64,000 bases of DNA from assembly GCA_025617745.1 (NCBI GenBank), contig CM046853.1, positions 17,653,036 to 17,717,035 of the forward strand. The letters run 5' to 3'. The stretch comes from Heliocidaris erythrogramma. Its lineage: Eukaryota; Echinodermata; Echinoidea; Camarodonta; Echinometridae. Each line of letters opens with the position of its first letter. The stretch's first letter is position 1. Positions 29,800 to 41,533 of this stretch are shown piece by piece. The notes beneath the pieces are model-generated. The model was not told the origin of the DNA, ran no database searches, and saw nothing but the letters and a program-made list of their open reading frames with translations. The translations under genes were made by a program, and so were the position numbers.

Positions 29800-30387
29800 G
29801 GCTAGGCCTAGCCCTGGGACGCTGCCACTTCGTGGCAGCGTCCTGAGTGAACGTGAAACCGCTACTATTCCGTGTGTCTCACAATTTTCATGGGCAAATG
29901 ACAATGTATAGTTATATCGTAGGGACTATTTTTTAAATCAAAGACAAGTATCATATATGTGATGCCACTTACCTAAACAGACCTTCCGCAGATCAGCTCT
30001 TAGAAATGTATAGAATCAATCAAATGTCACTTTTTTCACTCCATTGTAATCCTCCCTCTTGTCTCTCACGAGCGAGAATTCAAACGTATGAAAAAAATAT
30101 ACTGACGCGCATGCGTATTGTAAACTATACATCGGCCTCCGAAAATTTTTATTACAGGAGCCGGGCAATTAATAGGCCTTTTTTATATCATCCTCATCGA
30201 AAAGAAAGACGACAGTTATTCGGAAAGTATTGTAAGTACCTAAAGCATCCTCAAATGAAGTTATGTAATATTTCATGGTATAATTTTGACATACGAGCTT
30301 GGATTTAAGAGGCATCCAACCTTTCAAAGCCTGCTGATCGCAGCCCGAACGCTATGCGTTCGGGCTGCCGCAGTAAGGCTAGGCCTA
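29800..30387. mobile_element. Helitron-like cassette with two outward hairpin-CTAG ends
   Basis: Both ends carry GGCTAGGCCTA (29800-29810 and 30377-30387). Next to the left copy is a perfect 12-bp stem with a 3-nt loop (29817-29843, stem GGACGCTGCCAC). Next to the right copy is a perfect 13-bp stem with a 3-nt loop (30340-30368, stem GCAGCCCGAACGC). Each hairpin is followed outward by CTAG after 5-10 bp, as at Helitron 3' ends. No Rep/helicase is present. Confidence 0.5.
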
Positions 30388-31502
30388 ACTTACATGTACG
30401 GTATGTATGCGTCTGACAATGACACATAGACTTTCATTGCGACTCCCCTAAATGTCGCTTAAAACAATGTACAAAATTAGTTTTAAATGTATGTTATAAT
30501 TCCAATTTTACGCTATAAATACTCACATGAAATCAATTGCTTGGATCGATTTGTTGAAATTCAATCCCAGCAAGTAGCGAGTTCAGCGAAATGCCACTTC
30601 CAGACTTTGTATCTGTCATGCACATAAAAAAAGTACTTGAAAACTCGCTAATAACAGCAATCTAGATTCATATTTTACCTTTTCGAACACATCTGCTGGT
30701 AGCTAAGAGGTATTTTTTTCTTTTGATGTCAATTACTTGGACAGATTTTCAGTATAATCTGAAATAAACGTGTGACAATCCGAGAGACTTTGGAGCACTA
30801 TGCGGTCGGGACTGCTCCAGATATCTTGAAAATTACTCCTACTTGATTATTTAAGAAGGAGAACAGTGTCTCCAAAAGTTGCAGTTTCCTTGCTTGACAT
30901 TATCCCATGGGGGCTGCCATTTTCTTTACAAAGTAATGTCAGAGCAGTTCTATTTGTGAGATACCCACTGACCTATACACTAGCTACCATGACACTCATG
31001 ATCAGCTGTGGAATGCATAACACTGGATTTTCTCATAATAAACCATTTTTGTAGTCATGTATAAGCCTGAGTCATATCGATTATTTCATAATCCGAGATT
31101 CGATGGCTTTGATCCGGTCGAATACCGGTGCATCGATAATGATGGGCGGTGAAAACAGAGTTCCACACGGTTGCACGCAGTGCATGCACCATGCACCGGT
31201 GACCGGTCCGCTGGCATCGCAGGCATATGTATGGGGCTCTCGCTGCTCGACATTAACGTTAGCCCGCTAGCCAATGGCTAATAAAAATCACGGCGGACTA
31301 GCCAAAATCAAAGTTTCTAGTCCGTATGGCGAGCCAAAATATCACTCTAGTGTCGCACGAAGCGATGCTCATTGTCCACACATCCGACAATGATTCAAAT
31401 TCAAAGAGTTAATAATCTTAACTTGTCTTTGGAGAGCTGAATGGAACACGTTTGTTCGATGCAAAAAAAAAACCAATACGAAAAAAACTTTTCGTCCCTC
31501 AT

Positions 31503-31604
31503 GACTTCATGAGCAAGGATATTATCGTAAACTTTAGTTCGTAACGACAAAACGACTTCATGAGCAAGAATATTATCGTAAACTTTAGTTCGTAACGACA
31601 AAAC
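31503..31604 (+). repeat. 51-bp tandem duplication
   Basis: GACTTCATGAGCAAG and the following 36 bp are repeated at 31503 and 31554 with one or two differences. A separate 66-bp direct repeat (ACACAGGTAAAGCG to AACAGTTTGAAGTC) occurs at about 31625-31686 and 31841-31903. Confidence 0.8.
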
Positions 31605-32035
31605 GATTTTTCCGTAGAGAAAACACAGGTAAAGCGTGACGTCCTCCGCGAGCGAATTAGCGAAAGTTAGCCAACAGTTTGAAGTCATTCAGCTTCAGAT
31701 CATTTCCAAGAAGTAATTGCCAATTTGATGAGAGTGTGATATAGTTATTGCGAAGTTGGAACACTCGTACTCATGCCTGTATTTATCATGTTCAATTATA
31801 CAATTGTCAAATTGACAATGCAGAGAGAGTGCAAGAATAAACACAGGTAAAGCGCGACGTCCTCCGCGAGCGCATTAGCGAAAGTTAGCCAACAGTTTGA
31901 AGTCGCCTTCACGTTCTCTGCTAGTATATATGCTGTACGTTACGGAGTTTCTTTTTTTATTTGCTTTTTTATGCCTCCGCCTAAGGCATTATGTTTTCGG
32001 GTTGTCCGTCCGTGCGTGCGTCTGTGTGTCCGTCT

Positions 32036-32870
32036 GTCCCACTTATCGTTACCGCGATATCTGAAGAATCATTTGAGGTAGGAACCTCAAACTTGGTACC
32101 AGTATGTATCCCCATAGAAAGAGGAACTGATTAGATTTTGGGGTAGGTAGGTCAAAGTTCAGAGGTCACAGAGGTCAATTTACATGAAATTACATGGAAT
32201 TACTGGTTTTTAGCACCGTTACCGCGATATCTCAAGAACTATCTGAGGTGAGAACTTCAAACTTGGTACCAGTATGTATCCCCATAGAAAGATGAACCGA
32301 TTAGATTTTGAGGTAAGTAGGTCAAAGGTCAGAGGTCACAGAGGTCAATTTACATGAAATTACATGAAATTACTGGTTTTTAGCCTCGTTACTGCGATAT
32401 CTCAAGAACTGTTTGAGGTAAGAACTTCAAACTTGCTACTAGTATGTATCCCCATAGAAAGAGGAACTGATTAGATTTTGGGATAAGGAAGTCACAGAGG
32501 TCAATTTACATGAAATTACATGAAATTCTTGGTTTTTAGCACCGTTATCGCGATTTCTGAAGAACTGTTTGAGGTAAGAACTTCAAACTTGGTACCAGTA
32601 TGTATCCCCATAGAAAGAGGAACTGATTAGATTTTGGGGTAGGTAGGTCAAAGTTCAGAGGTCACAGAGGTCAATTTACATGAAATTACATGGAATTACT
32701 GGTTTTTAGCACCGTTACCTTGATATCTCAAGAACCATCTGAGGTGAGAACTTCAAACTTGGTACCAGTATGTATCCCCATAGAAAGATGAACTGATTAG
32801 ATTTTTGGGTAAGTAGGTCAAAGTTCAGAGGTCACAGAGGTCAATTTGCATGAAATGTCTACGTTTAAGA
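32036..32870 (+). repeat. ~170-bp tandem repeat, five copies
   Basis: Copies begin with ACCGTTACCGCGATATCT-like sequence at about 32047, 32216, 32387, 32542 and 32711, so the period is 155-171 bp. Each contains CTTGGTACCAGTATGTATCC and AGAGGTCACAGAGGTCAATT. A TTCGGGTTGTCCGTCCGTGC start at about 31997 leads into the array. No coding capacity. Confidence 0.85.
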
Positions 32871-34662
32871 TATTAAACATCCATGGGTTTTCAGCGGCCA
32901 ATTTACATGATATTAATACAGTTTTTGGCTACATTTCCACAATATCTCAAGAACAACTGATTATATTGCTTTATAGTCAGAGGTCAATTAGTAGTATAGG
33001 ATTTTAGTGTTTTAAATCACAATTTCGCAATAACCATTTGATGAATGCGCATCAACTATATTATACTTGTAGGTGATCAGGAATTATCTGAATACAAGCG
33101 GAGGCATATTGAAGACGCAGTCGTATCTTTTGCTTGTTCTTGGTGGCTAGTAAAAAAACTGGCGGACTACAAATCGATGCACCGGTTTTGCCAAAACGAA
33201 ATCGGGATTCGATGTCTTCGATCGAACACCGGCTAACCAATCGATTCGACTCGGGCTTAGTCATGTACATTCAGATGAAGATACTGTTATCCTGTCATAT
33301 ACATACATGTAACCTATTCGTGTCAAGATATTTGGTTCAGCTGTTTCCTTTGTTAGCAGGATTTGGCATGCACTTGTAAGTTGCTTGGTCTGACAAAGGT
33401 TTGTCAATTCTTCAAAGAAGTGACAAAGACCTACAACTGCTCTTAGATATCACCTCTGCGAGACAGTGGGGGTACCAAGATGGCTGCCATTCTGCATGGG
33501 TGGCTTTAGTTGTACAATAGCTATCCATTGTGTACAGGTAAATGGACATGTACCGCAATGACATCACAGTTTTTCAAAATGGCAGCCCCCATGGGATAAT
33601 ATCTAGCAAGAAATCTGCAAACTTTAGAGAGACTGTTTTCCTTTAATACTGAGTAATCAGAGTATTTTCAAGATATTTTGAACAGGCTGACAATTTTCCA
33701 CATGATTATCAGCAATTATGTTGAGTTTCATTCTCCTTTAAGAAATCTGTTCAACTTAGCAATTTGATTGAATAATCCGTCTAATGCTCCTTTTTCAGGT
33801 AATTCAGGTCCAAGGTATCCTCCGTTTGAAAATCTTGCAGCCATATTCAAACTGTTATTGTGTGTAGTCGAGTGTAGTCGGGTTTGCACAGCAGATCGGA
33901 CGGCCCGCTTCTGGGTCTAATTAAATGTGCATGGCTTCTGTAGTGCCTAGTGGCATGAGTGGGTATCCCAAGGCATCAATATTAAATAAATATGTATACC
34001 CTCTAGAACAATAAAATGCTACTTCGCGTAATCAAACTGCTTAGTATCTTAAAAAGGAAACATAAAAGAACCTGAAATGAGATATTTTGTTGCTTTTCAA
34101 ATTTTAAATATTTTCAAATGCATTTTAATGAGTGTTTTGATGAATACTTGAATGAATAGCAAGATGGAGATATGTGTGATTCAAGATCTCATTGAGGAGA
34201 CATTTTAAAGAAATTACATTTGGGATTCAATGATTATACTGTACATTAGTATGTGACTTGGTTTGAGAAGAAGAGGCTGAGCCATTTTGAGAAGGTGATA
34301 ATTCTGTTCATGTGATTGTTTTATTTTTGTAGTACTGGTATTCTCTTAAGTTTGAAGTAAAATGACAGAATTATAAACAGTGACAGAACAATCAACTAAT
34401 TGATTTGCGGTTGCTCACCAGGAAGAAGAAGTGAGTGACACAGAATAATCAACTAGTTGATTGTGGTAGCTCACCAGGAAGGAGTATATTGTTTGTGTAG
34501 CTCTATATCTAATGACAGATAAGATATTTCTTAAAGTTGAGCTATCACATGATAAAGTGTTTAGGATGTTTGCAGTATTTGATGTATTTTCAAGTTGATA
34601 TGTATCTGTACATGCATATCAATGCCCACTCGTACTCATAGGCCCTTGCCTTTGTGGGATCG

Positions 34663-34896
34663 TGTCCAACATTCACTGTTGCAGCAGTCAAACCAGACAA
34701 CAAAATTGAATTGCTTTTAAAAGCAAGATTTAATTTTCTTAAATTTGCTATAGATTACCTGATTCAGGGACTCTTCAACTCTTACTGCGCCACAAATTTG
34801 GGGTTTCAGAGTTGAAAGTGAAATTTTAAATAATTCTTTTTTCTCATGTATGAATGATCTAGACTGGAAAAGGCCCGATGATACACACAAAAGCTA
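34663..34896 (+). repeat. Direct repeat, copy 2
   Basis: Partner of 29499-29724, with an extra GAATTGCTTTTAAAAG-like insertion near 34705. A G-run follows at about 34972-34985. Confidence 0.75.
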
Positions 34897-35280
34897 AAAG
34901 TTTTCCCTCCTCTTTTAATGATTTGCAATTTTGCATAAATAAAAAAATCATGATTGGAAGTACCATTGAAGGGGGGGGGGGGGGGTGGGGAAACACTGTC
35001 ATTTACAGATGGAATCGGCTTTCTCCGGCCAGACAGAAACTTACAACCAAAGTTAACTTGAACTTGAACTTTATTTATCCAATAACAATACAAAACATGA
35101 AACAAAATATATACAAATTTAAATATAACAGAGTAAAGGATAAAAAGGAACCAGAAAAAAAGCATGAATGCTAAACGAGTCTGGTACCTTTAAACATTGG
35201 AAAACAATGTTTGGTAATAGAATAAGTTTACAAGAAAAATGTAATGGTAAATATGAAGAGGATTATATATATAACTCTAT

Positions 35281-35418
35281 ATGGTACCTTAGCAGGACAG
35301 TGCTTTGTTAGGAGCATTGTCTGAATGTCCTGCTAATGTCCGCGAGTGTCCTGCTAATGTACAGCAATGTATTGTGACGGAATAAACCTCATTGTTCACT
35401 GTCCCGCTAACGTACCAT
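35281..35418 (-). repeat. TTATTCCGTC-core element, copy B
   Basis: 138 bp with inverted ends ATGGTACCTTAGCAGGACAG and its near-perfect inverse. The core GACGGAATAAA is at about 35376-35386. The word is CATTAGCAGGACA, with internal copies 21 bp apart. Every block sits at nearly the same offset as in copy A, although the word differs in the middle (GCAGG versus GGTCG). Confidence 0.75.
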
Positions 35419-38400
35419 CCAGTGATATAAACAAAACTATAATACAAATATAATGGATGAATAAACATTGTTTGGTAATAGAATGAACAATGAAAAATGT
35501 AATGGTAAATATGAAGAAGATAATAAACAAAACTATAATACAAATATACATATAAGTGGATGAAAGGTCAGTATCAAATATCTATCAGTTTAATCAGATA
35601 CTTAATACCATTTAGCTACATTTATTTGAAAGAAATTATAGTGTGAGACCATCTACTTGTACATTTAACATTGTAAATGAACTAAGAAAATATGTGTAAA
35701 TTATACATGACCCTGAGCAAAGTGTATAATTATCGTTATTCCGCAGGTGTTACATTTTGATTATTTCTGTTCATTTGTACAGAATTAGCCAATTAGTCTT
35801 TCACGTGGCACTGATAGCATATATTTGTGTTTGCATTTTGTAACAGTCAGAATTGGGACAGGAGGCAAAATTGTATGTTATTCTTTCCCTGGAACTCCAG
35901 TGGTTGTCTAAATCTGAATTTGTTAAGTTTTGAATTATGAAGTTGTATTGAATAGGGCCTATTTTCTTCCCTGATCGAGTAATTTAAAGAAAAGAAGAAA
36001 ATAAAAGTTGTGCGGCCCACACATTGATTGAATGATAGTGCTACATGTGTATGGACATGTGTAGGTACATGTACATTTATAAATCTACATGTAGGCCTAC
36101 TTGTACCAGTATGAGAGAAATCACAGGTTAATACAAAATAAAAGAATTATTTTGTGATAAAGCAGTATATTCTGGTGCATTATTATTCAGAAACCCACCA
36201 GGAAAGGGCAGAAAACACATGTAATGTACTTTACAAAGGGGCAGGAATTCCTACACCAAATAGGCGTCTCATGAGTGAGCCAGGGAATGCGATTGTTTGC
36301 TAGAGTTGGAGCATCCAAGTGCATGCTGTGGGCTGACGTCTCCTCAGGGAGTCTCGTGCAAAGTTCGCTGCATTGATCTGTAGCAGAGGAGTGAAGATTC
36401 CTCCAGAATTCACTGAGTTCAGGTTCATTCTTGCAATCAATAGTGCTCTGCACATGTACAGTTGTGTGTTTCCTACATGCTCTACATGTACATCTAGGCC
36501 TTACAATACATGACTTGTATCATAATCTGTTTGTTGCATGAGCATGCAATCTTTTAGATTGCTCAAGAAAAAAATGAAGGCATTGTTCCAATTTATTTCT
36601 CTGAGAGTCTGAATGCATTAAATGATATTAATATAGCATGTGGTAACTTCGGATTTAAAGAGAAGGTTGAGTTCTGGGAAAGGTGAAAAATAATTTGTGA
36701 GCTTTCTCATTGCCTTTAATTTCATGTCAGTTTGGAAGAACATCATACTTAAAAATGTCTCCTGAAAAGGATTGCTCTTCCAAATGTCCTCATTTTTGGA
36801 ATGTGACGAGGAATAGCTGAAGTGTTCGGGCCGAACGTTCATGCTACATGTGTGTGCAGTCCCATGTACCCATTTCTGTGTGCAGTGCATACACTATTCA
36901 ATGAGATTGGGTCAGTTCCTTTATATCATTTTGATAGTTCAAAACCTCACAGTAATGAGTATATACCAATTCTGATGTACATGTAGCCAACCTTTCCCAA
37001 CTGATTAGAGACAGTTTCTTTCACAATGAAGCTTGTGACAGAGTGGGCTTTTGGTAATTCTGAAGAACATGTGTATGTACATGTAGGCCTATTTGGAGTG
37101 GTAATTAATTTGTGTAAATTCATGAATTGAGAGTTACATTACAAGTGAAGGTTTGTTGGTCTGTTGAAATATGTCCAATTGTGTGCATGTTCATGTACTC
37201 TTTCTAAAGTAGTTTTTTTTACTTCAGTCAAATCTAAAGCCTTGAATTGACGGCAGTATTTGTGTGAATATTGCTGACATCATAATTTTCCATGAAAAAT
37301 GAAAGTGAAAGGTAACTTTTAACATTAGCAATAACATTTGGCATACTTGACAGTAATAATATTTTGTAGGCCACCATATTTCTTAACACCAGAAACTCAT
37401 GCGTGCAAGAAAAAAACTTTCACGAAATATCATGAGTGGTCCAGATTTGTGAAAGTTTCTTGCTGCTAATTGATAAATTACAACACAGCACGAACTGACA
37501 AAAGGTTTTTTGACACCAAACTTGCAGTTTGAGGAGAGTTGTGGTTTAACACACGTTCATGTATAACTGGCTCTCTGCCAATAATTAATTCCCTCTTTCA
37601 ACCAGATTTTTTTTTGTTTACCTTTATATTCATGTGATCCCCTTCATGTACATGTACATCTACTGTCATTGTACATGTAGTTTTATTCACACTTTTAGTA
37701 TATCCAAAGATAATTGTAGCATCCATAAGTTTACTTTTACGATAAATTGTACTTTTTTCTGGCATGTACATGTACTTGTACACTTTGGAAATGGAATGTA
37801 GCCTACATGTATACTACATGCCACTGTAGGTCTCCATTCAACTCTTACACATTTTACTTTTGATAAAGAAACCAAAGGGCTTGTCTCAAGATTATTAAAA
37901 GCAATTGGAAACTGTACCTTAATTAAAAGAATTTAAAAGAATTTAAAATGAAAGGCACATACTTGTAAAAGTAGTGCCCTAATCCAAAACACCCCAATGG
38001 GTAATATTGTGGTTAATATATAGTTATGCCCCCTGCTGTTATTTAATTAGTAAGTACTTTATTGTTTCCTACTTCTAGGCAAATCCAATTTCCTGTTCTT
38101 AGAAGTATTATGGTGTTGATTTCCATTTGAAGGGCAGTGTACTTTGTAGAGCTGTACATTACATACACAACAGGTACTGCATTTGTGAACGGGGCTTGGT
38201 GCTCAGGTACATGGGGTGCTGGAGTCACTATAAAGCAGCCCCAAATATGTACACACACTGTAATCCTGATATTCACTTGTCTTCAGTTCTAATGTAATTA
38301 CTAAGGGGAAAATTACCCTAGAACAGAAAAAAAATACACAGAAAAAAAAATACACAGAATGAAAAAATTCAGATTTGCCACTAAAGATGTTGGAAATATG

Positions 38401-38693
38401 CCTACAAAAAAAAGAGAAAAATTTGCATGATATTTGACATCAGTCACGTCAAGAGTGTGTTGTAGTTTTATCATGACTTTGAGTCACTGAGTTGACCGTT
38501 AAACAATCAATGGGCAAACACCTTACATGTATACCTAGATACAATATATATTTAATGTTGGCAACTTGGCAGATATATAATGAAAAAATTGTAATTCATA
38601 ATAATTGGCATAAATCTGAATAATGTTCATACATGTAATGTAAAATATTTTGCAGGATAATTCATTTTCATATTTTACATTGTATGACATTAT
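35419..38693. other. Non-coding, AT-rich
   Basis: No exon recognised over about 3.3 kb. ACATGTACATGTA runs are common (for example 36040-36100 and 37060-37090). A 267-nt minus-strand frame at 36453-36187 lies in slightly GC-richer sequence but shows no family resemblance. Confidence 0.45.
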
Positions 38694-39190
38694 TTAAAGG
38701 GAATGTCCACCCTGGTATTACATTGTATGTTGATTTGAATAAAAGCAGAAAATGAGAAGCGGATTAGAGAAAGTTTGAGAAAAATCCGATAAGAAATAAG
38801 AAAGTTATGAACTTTGACGTTGTAATCAATCAAACAAATTGGTAACTCTGTGATGTACATGTACATGTAACTTGCGAGCTACTCTCCCATTTGCTCAGTA
38901 CATCAGGTTTTATGTATAAAACATATGAATAATGATTATATCTAAGTACATATATGATTGAAAAGTTTCTTTGGAGAATATGGAAAGTAATGATTTTGTG
39001 ATACAGGGGAAATGGGAGAGGAACTCGCAAAATATGGGACAGAGTTGCCAATTTGTGTTTTATTGATTACGTGTACACCTTCAAAAATTCATAACTCTCT
39101 TTAATACGTACCTTTGCTCAAACCTTCGATAATCTGTTTCTTTGATTTTCTTTTAAAACCAACTTGTAAGCAGGCCTTCAGGGTGGACTT
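38694..39190. mobile_element. MITE with TTAAAGGGAATGTCCACC ends
   Basis: Two inverted arms of about 190 bp. The left starts TTAAAGGGAATGTCCACCC and the right ends CAGGGTGGACTTC. Shared boxes are AGAAAGTTATGAACTTTG, GGTAACTCTGTGA and CTTGCGAGCTACTCTCCCAT. The same family occurs at 20555 (one arm), 56702 and 59604. Confidence 0.8.
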
Positions 39191-39563
39191 CGGATGTAGA
39201 TTCCTGTATATATGCACATCATGTCCGCCCTACGACTAAATTTTGAATTACCAAGCGTACACTTACATGTACTTGTATTAAAAGAAGACACCACTGGCAA
39301 ATTTTGAAAAAATATGTTGTTCTGCATGTCCCTAGGAACTAATCAGTATCGAAATTGTAATTTTTGAACAGCCTACAAGTGCGTATATTTTGATATAAAA
39401 AGTATGATTTTGCCACTGTCGATACGCAAATTGGCTCGTGTCGGCCAAAGCTGTCACGTCATTGCAGCACTTTGAGTTTCCACCACAATGCGTGTGCGTT
39501 ACGCGTCCGTAAAAGCAGACGATAGCGCATACAGCATGCATACATATTCGTGGAGTTGCAAAA

Positions 39564-39912
39564 ATGCCGTTGTGCCAAGCAATTTACTGTTCGAATCGTC
39601 GTGAAATTGTCCCGTAAAATTTTTTTTGCCATCCCTGATCCGAAGAAGGATAGAGAAAGGTGTGCTGTATGGATAAGGAACATTGGAACAACTAAATTCA
39701 ACGTCAAAACGTACATTTATTCCCGTTTTCGAGTGGTCTGTGAAGACCATTTTGACGTTTTGGCGTTCGAGACCAACCTACAAGCCGTGTGCCTGGGATA
39801 CAAACCCAGGAAGCTGCTAAAGCCAGACGCTGTACCAACCATATTCTCCCACAAAATCTTTACAAGCAAGCAATCTTTCTTCGCCCAGAAAATCCCTCAT
39901 TCATCTCCTTAG
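39564..39912 (+). pseudogene. THAP-domain sequence with a frameshift
   Basis: The ATG at 39564 begins MPLCQAIYC, the start of a THAP C2CH zinc finger. The frame stops after about 17 codons. In the +1-shifted frame, from about 39612, the domain continues: FFAIPDPKKDRERCAVWIRN, RFRVVCEDHF (Cys-x2-His pair) and LLKPDAVPTIF (the AVPTIF box). The break lies beside an 8-T run. THAP domains bind DNA in transposases such as P elements and in host factors. It ends at 39912 with no transposase behind it. It could be a relic, or a sequencing error in a short THAP gene. Confidence 0.7.
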
Positions 39913-41533
39913 CTTAGATTACAAGCTTATTGAAGAATGTGATCAGATTTTACTTGCAGATTAACCAGGAATTTATGTTAATGTCGTACTTGCTACACAT
40001 GTATCTATATCGCGAACGTAAGAACGTAAACAATGCAGCTTGCTGCATTAGCTTTCCGCGCGTGCCTTAAAGCACACGCGTTAATGGGAAGCACGTACGA
40101 ACGATCACAAACAGTAGTGCCAATTTTAATTTTATTAATTCGATAAATTGTGAAAAAAATTTGCTAAAGCACTTTATTTTTTCAGCAGATAATATTCAAA
40201 AATACCAAAAACTGAAAAATGAATAACATTTTCTTTTTGTCATACATAATTGTCTCACAAATAGCATTTTTATAGGCGCTGTGAAAGCGATCTGTGTATT
40301 GCTCCAAATCGGCATTACCGTGATTTGCCATGGTAAAACCAGTAGTGCTGCAGTGACGTAACGGATTTTTGCGGCTCGTATTTGTAGATATTGTAATATT
40401 TATTTTTTAAAAATCGAGATCTATGATTTTATCGACCTGAGCGATGAGTTTTTTGGTCAATCTGACTAGTTTTATAACATTAAAAATTGTAAAAGTGCTA
40501 AAATTTGTCAGTGGTGTCTTCTTTTAAAGCATACATGTATCACATAAATGTACAGCTTACATGTACTGCTAGTATTCGGTACAGTATGGACTGCAGCTCC
40601 AAACATTCCAGTGAAGATAAAATTTTACTTGTTTATACATGAAGTTGTTTTTCATGGTTTGCTCTTTCGTAGAATCATGGTTTGCTTGGAACTTCCCCGC
40701 ACTTGTATTGAGCAATCCTCTTGTTTGCTGGATTGGCAAATCCCCATTGTGTAGTAGCTTATTGACTCCATGATGTTGTTCTGTTATGTCTGTAATAAAG
40801 ATCCTTTGTATGATGTACCTGTAGCAATCATTTGGACCATTGTTCACAGAATGGATGAACCACTCTCAGTACATAGAGTTTATACATGTACGAAGTAAAG
40901 GAGCCTTCATCTAGAGCCTTCAGTAGTGAGTTAAAAGCTGTTGAGTTATAAATACAGCATAATACTTGAAATTGTTTTTTGCTATTTACTATGTATGTGA
41001 CAGTATATAGAATACACTTCTTCTCTTTTTTAAGTACATGTATATGATTTCAATATTTCTGGGATATGGACCTGAAACGAACAATTTGTTCACTCCTGTT
41101 GGCCTACATTTAACAACATTTAATACACAATGTACTCTTTGGCCACATGGCTATCCCTATGATAATAATATAATATTCCGTTTTTATATAGCGCCTAATA
41201 CATCGATGATGTCTCTAAGCGCTTTACAGATATAATATGATCACTGTATTGTAGCAATTGTCTGTTTTCGAGTTAAGTTACACACAGGTATAATTAAAAC
41301 TTTTTATTTGTTTGTATGTACATGTAGGTCTACATCATAAGTGGTTTAATTTGTGGTACCACAATGGGACACCAATGCCAAATGTGGCTACATGATTTGG
41401 ACCATAGGAATTTAAATCCTGTATTACAGGGTACATCATGGTGTTGGGCTATGTGTATATGTACGTATGTATTTTTGTACTGGCAGTCAGGAACAAAGAA
41501 AAACTGGTCAAAATTTGTGGGTTGTTACATGTA
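39913..41533. other. Non-coding
   Basis: No exon seen. At about 41175-41235 lies TTTTTATATAGCGCCTAATA with CTCTAAGCGCTTTACAGATA, a short interspersed repeat I recall as widespread in marine invertebrates. The rest is AT-rich. Confidence 0.45.

Larger units (their letters stand above)
30815..33680. mobile_element. Large foldback element with central tandem repeats
   Basis: The left arm (from about 30815, with ATATCTTGAAAAT, GAACAGTGTCTCC and TTATCCCATGGGGGCTGCCA) is found inverted in the right arm (about 33500-33680). A second inverted pair, around CATCGAATC-type words with ACCGGTGCATCGAT, lies at about 31060-31140 and 33170-33260. The middle carries local duplications and a 170-bp tandem array. 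No transposase frame is seen. Confidence 0.65.

Noticed and set aside
32036..32870. CRISPR-like array
   Set aside because: Repeats are about 170 bp tandem monomers without spacers, in a eukaryotic genome.
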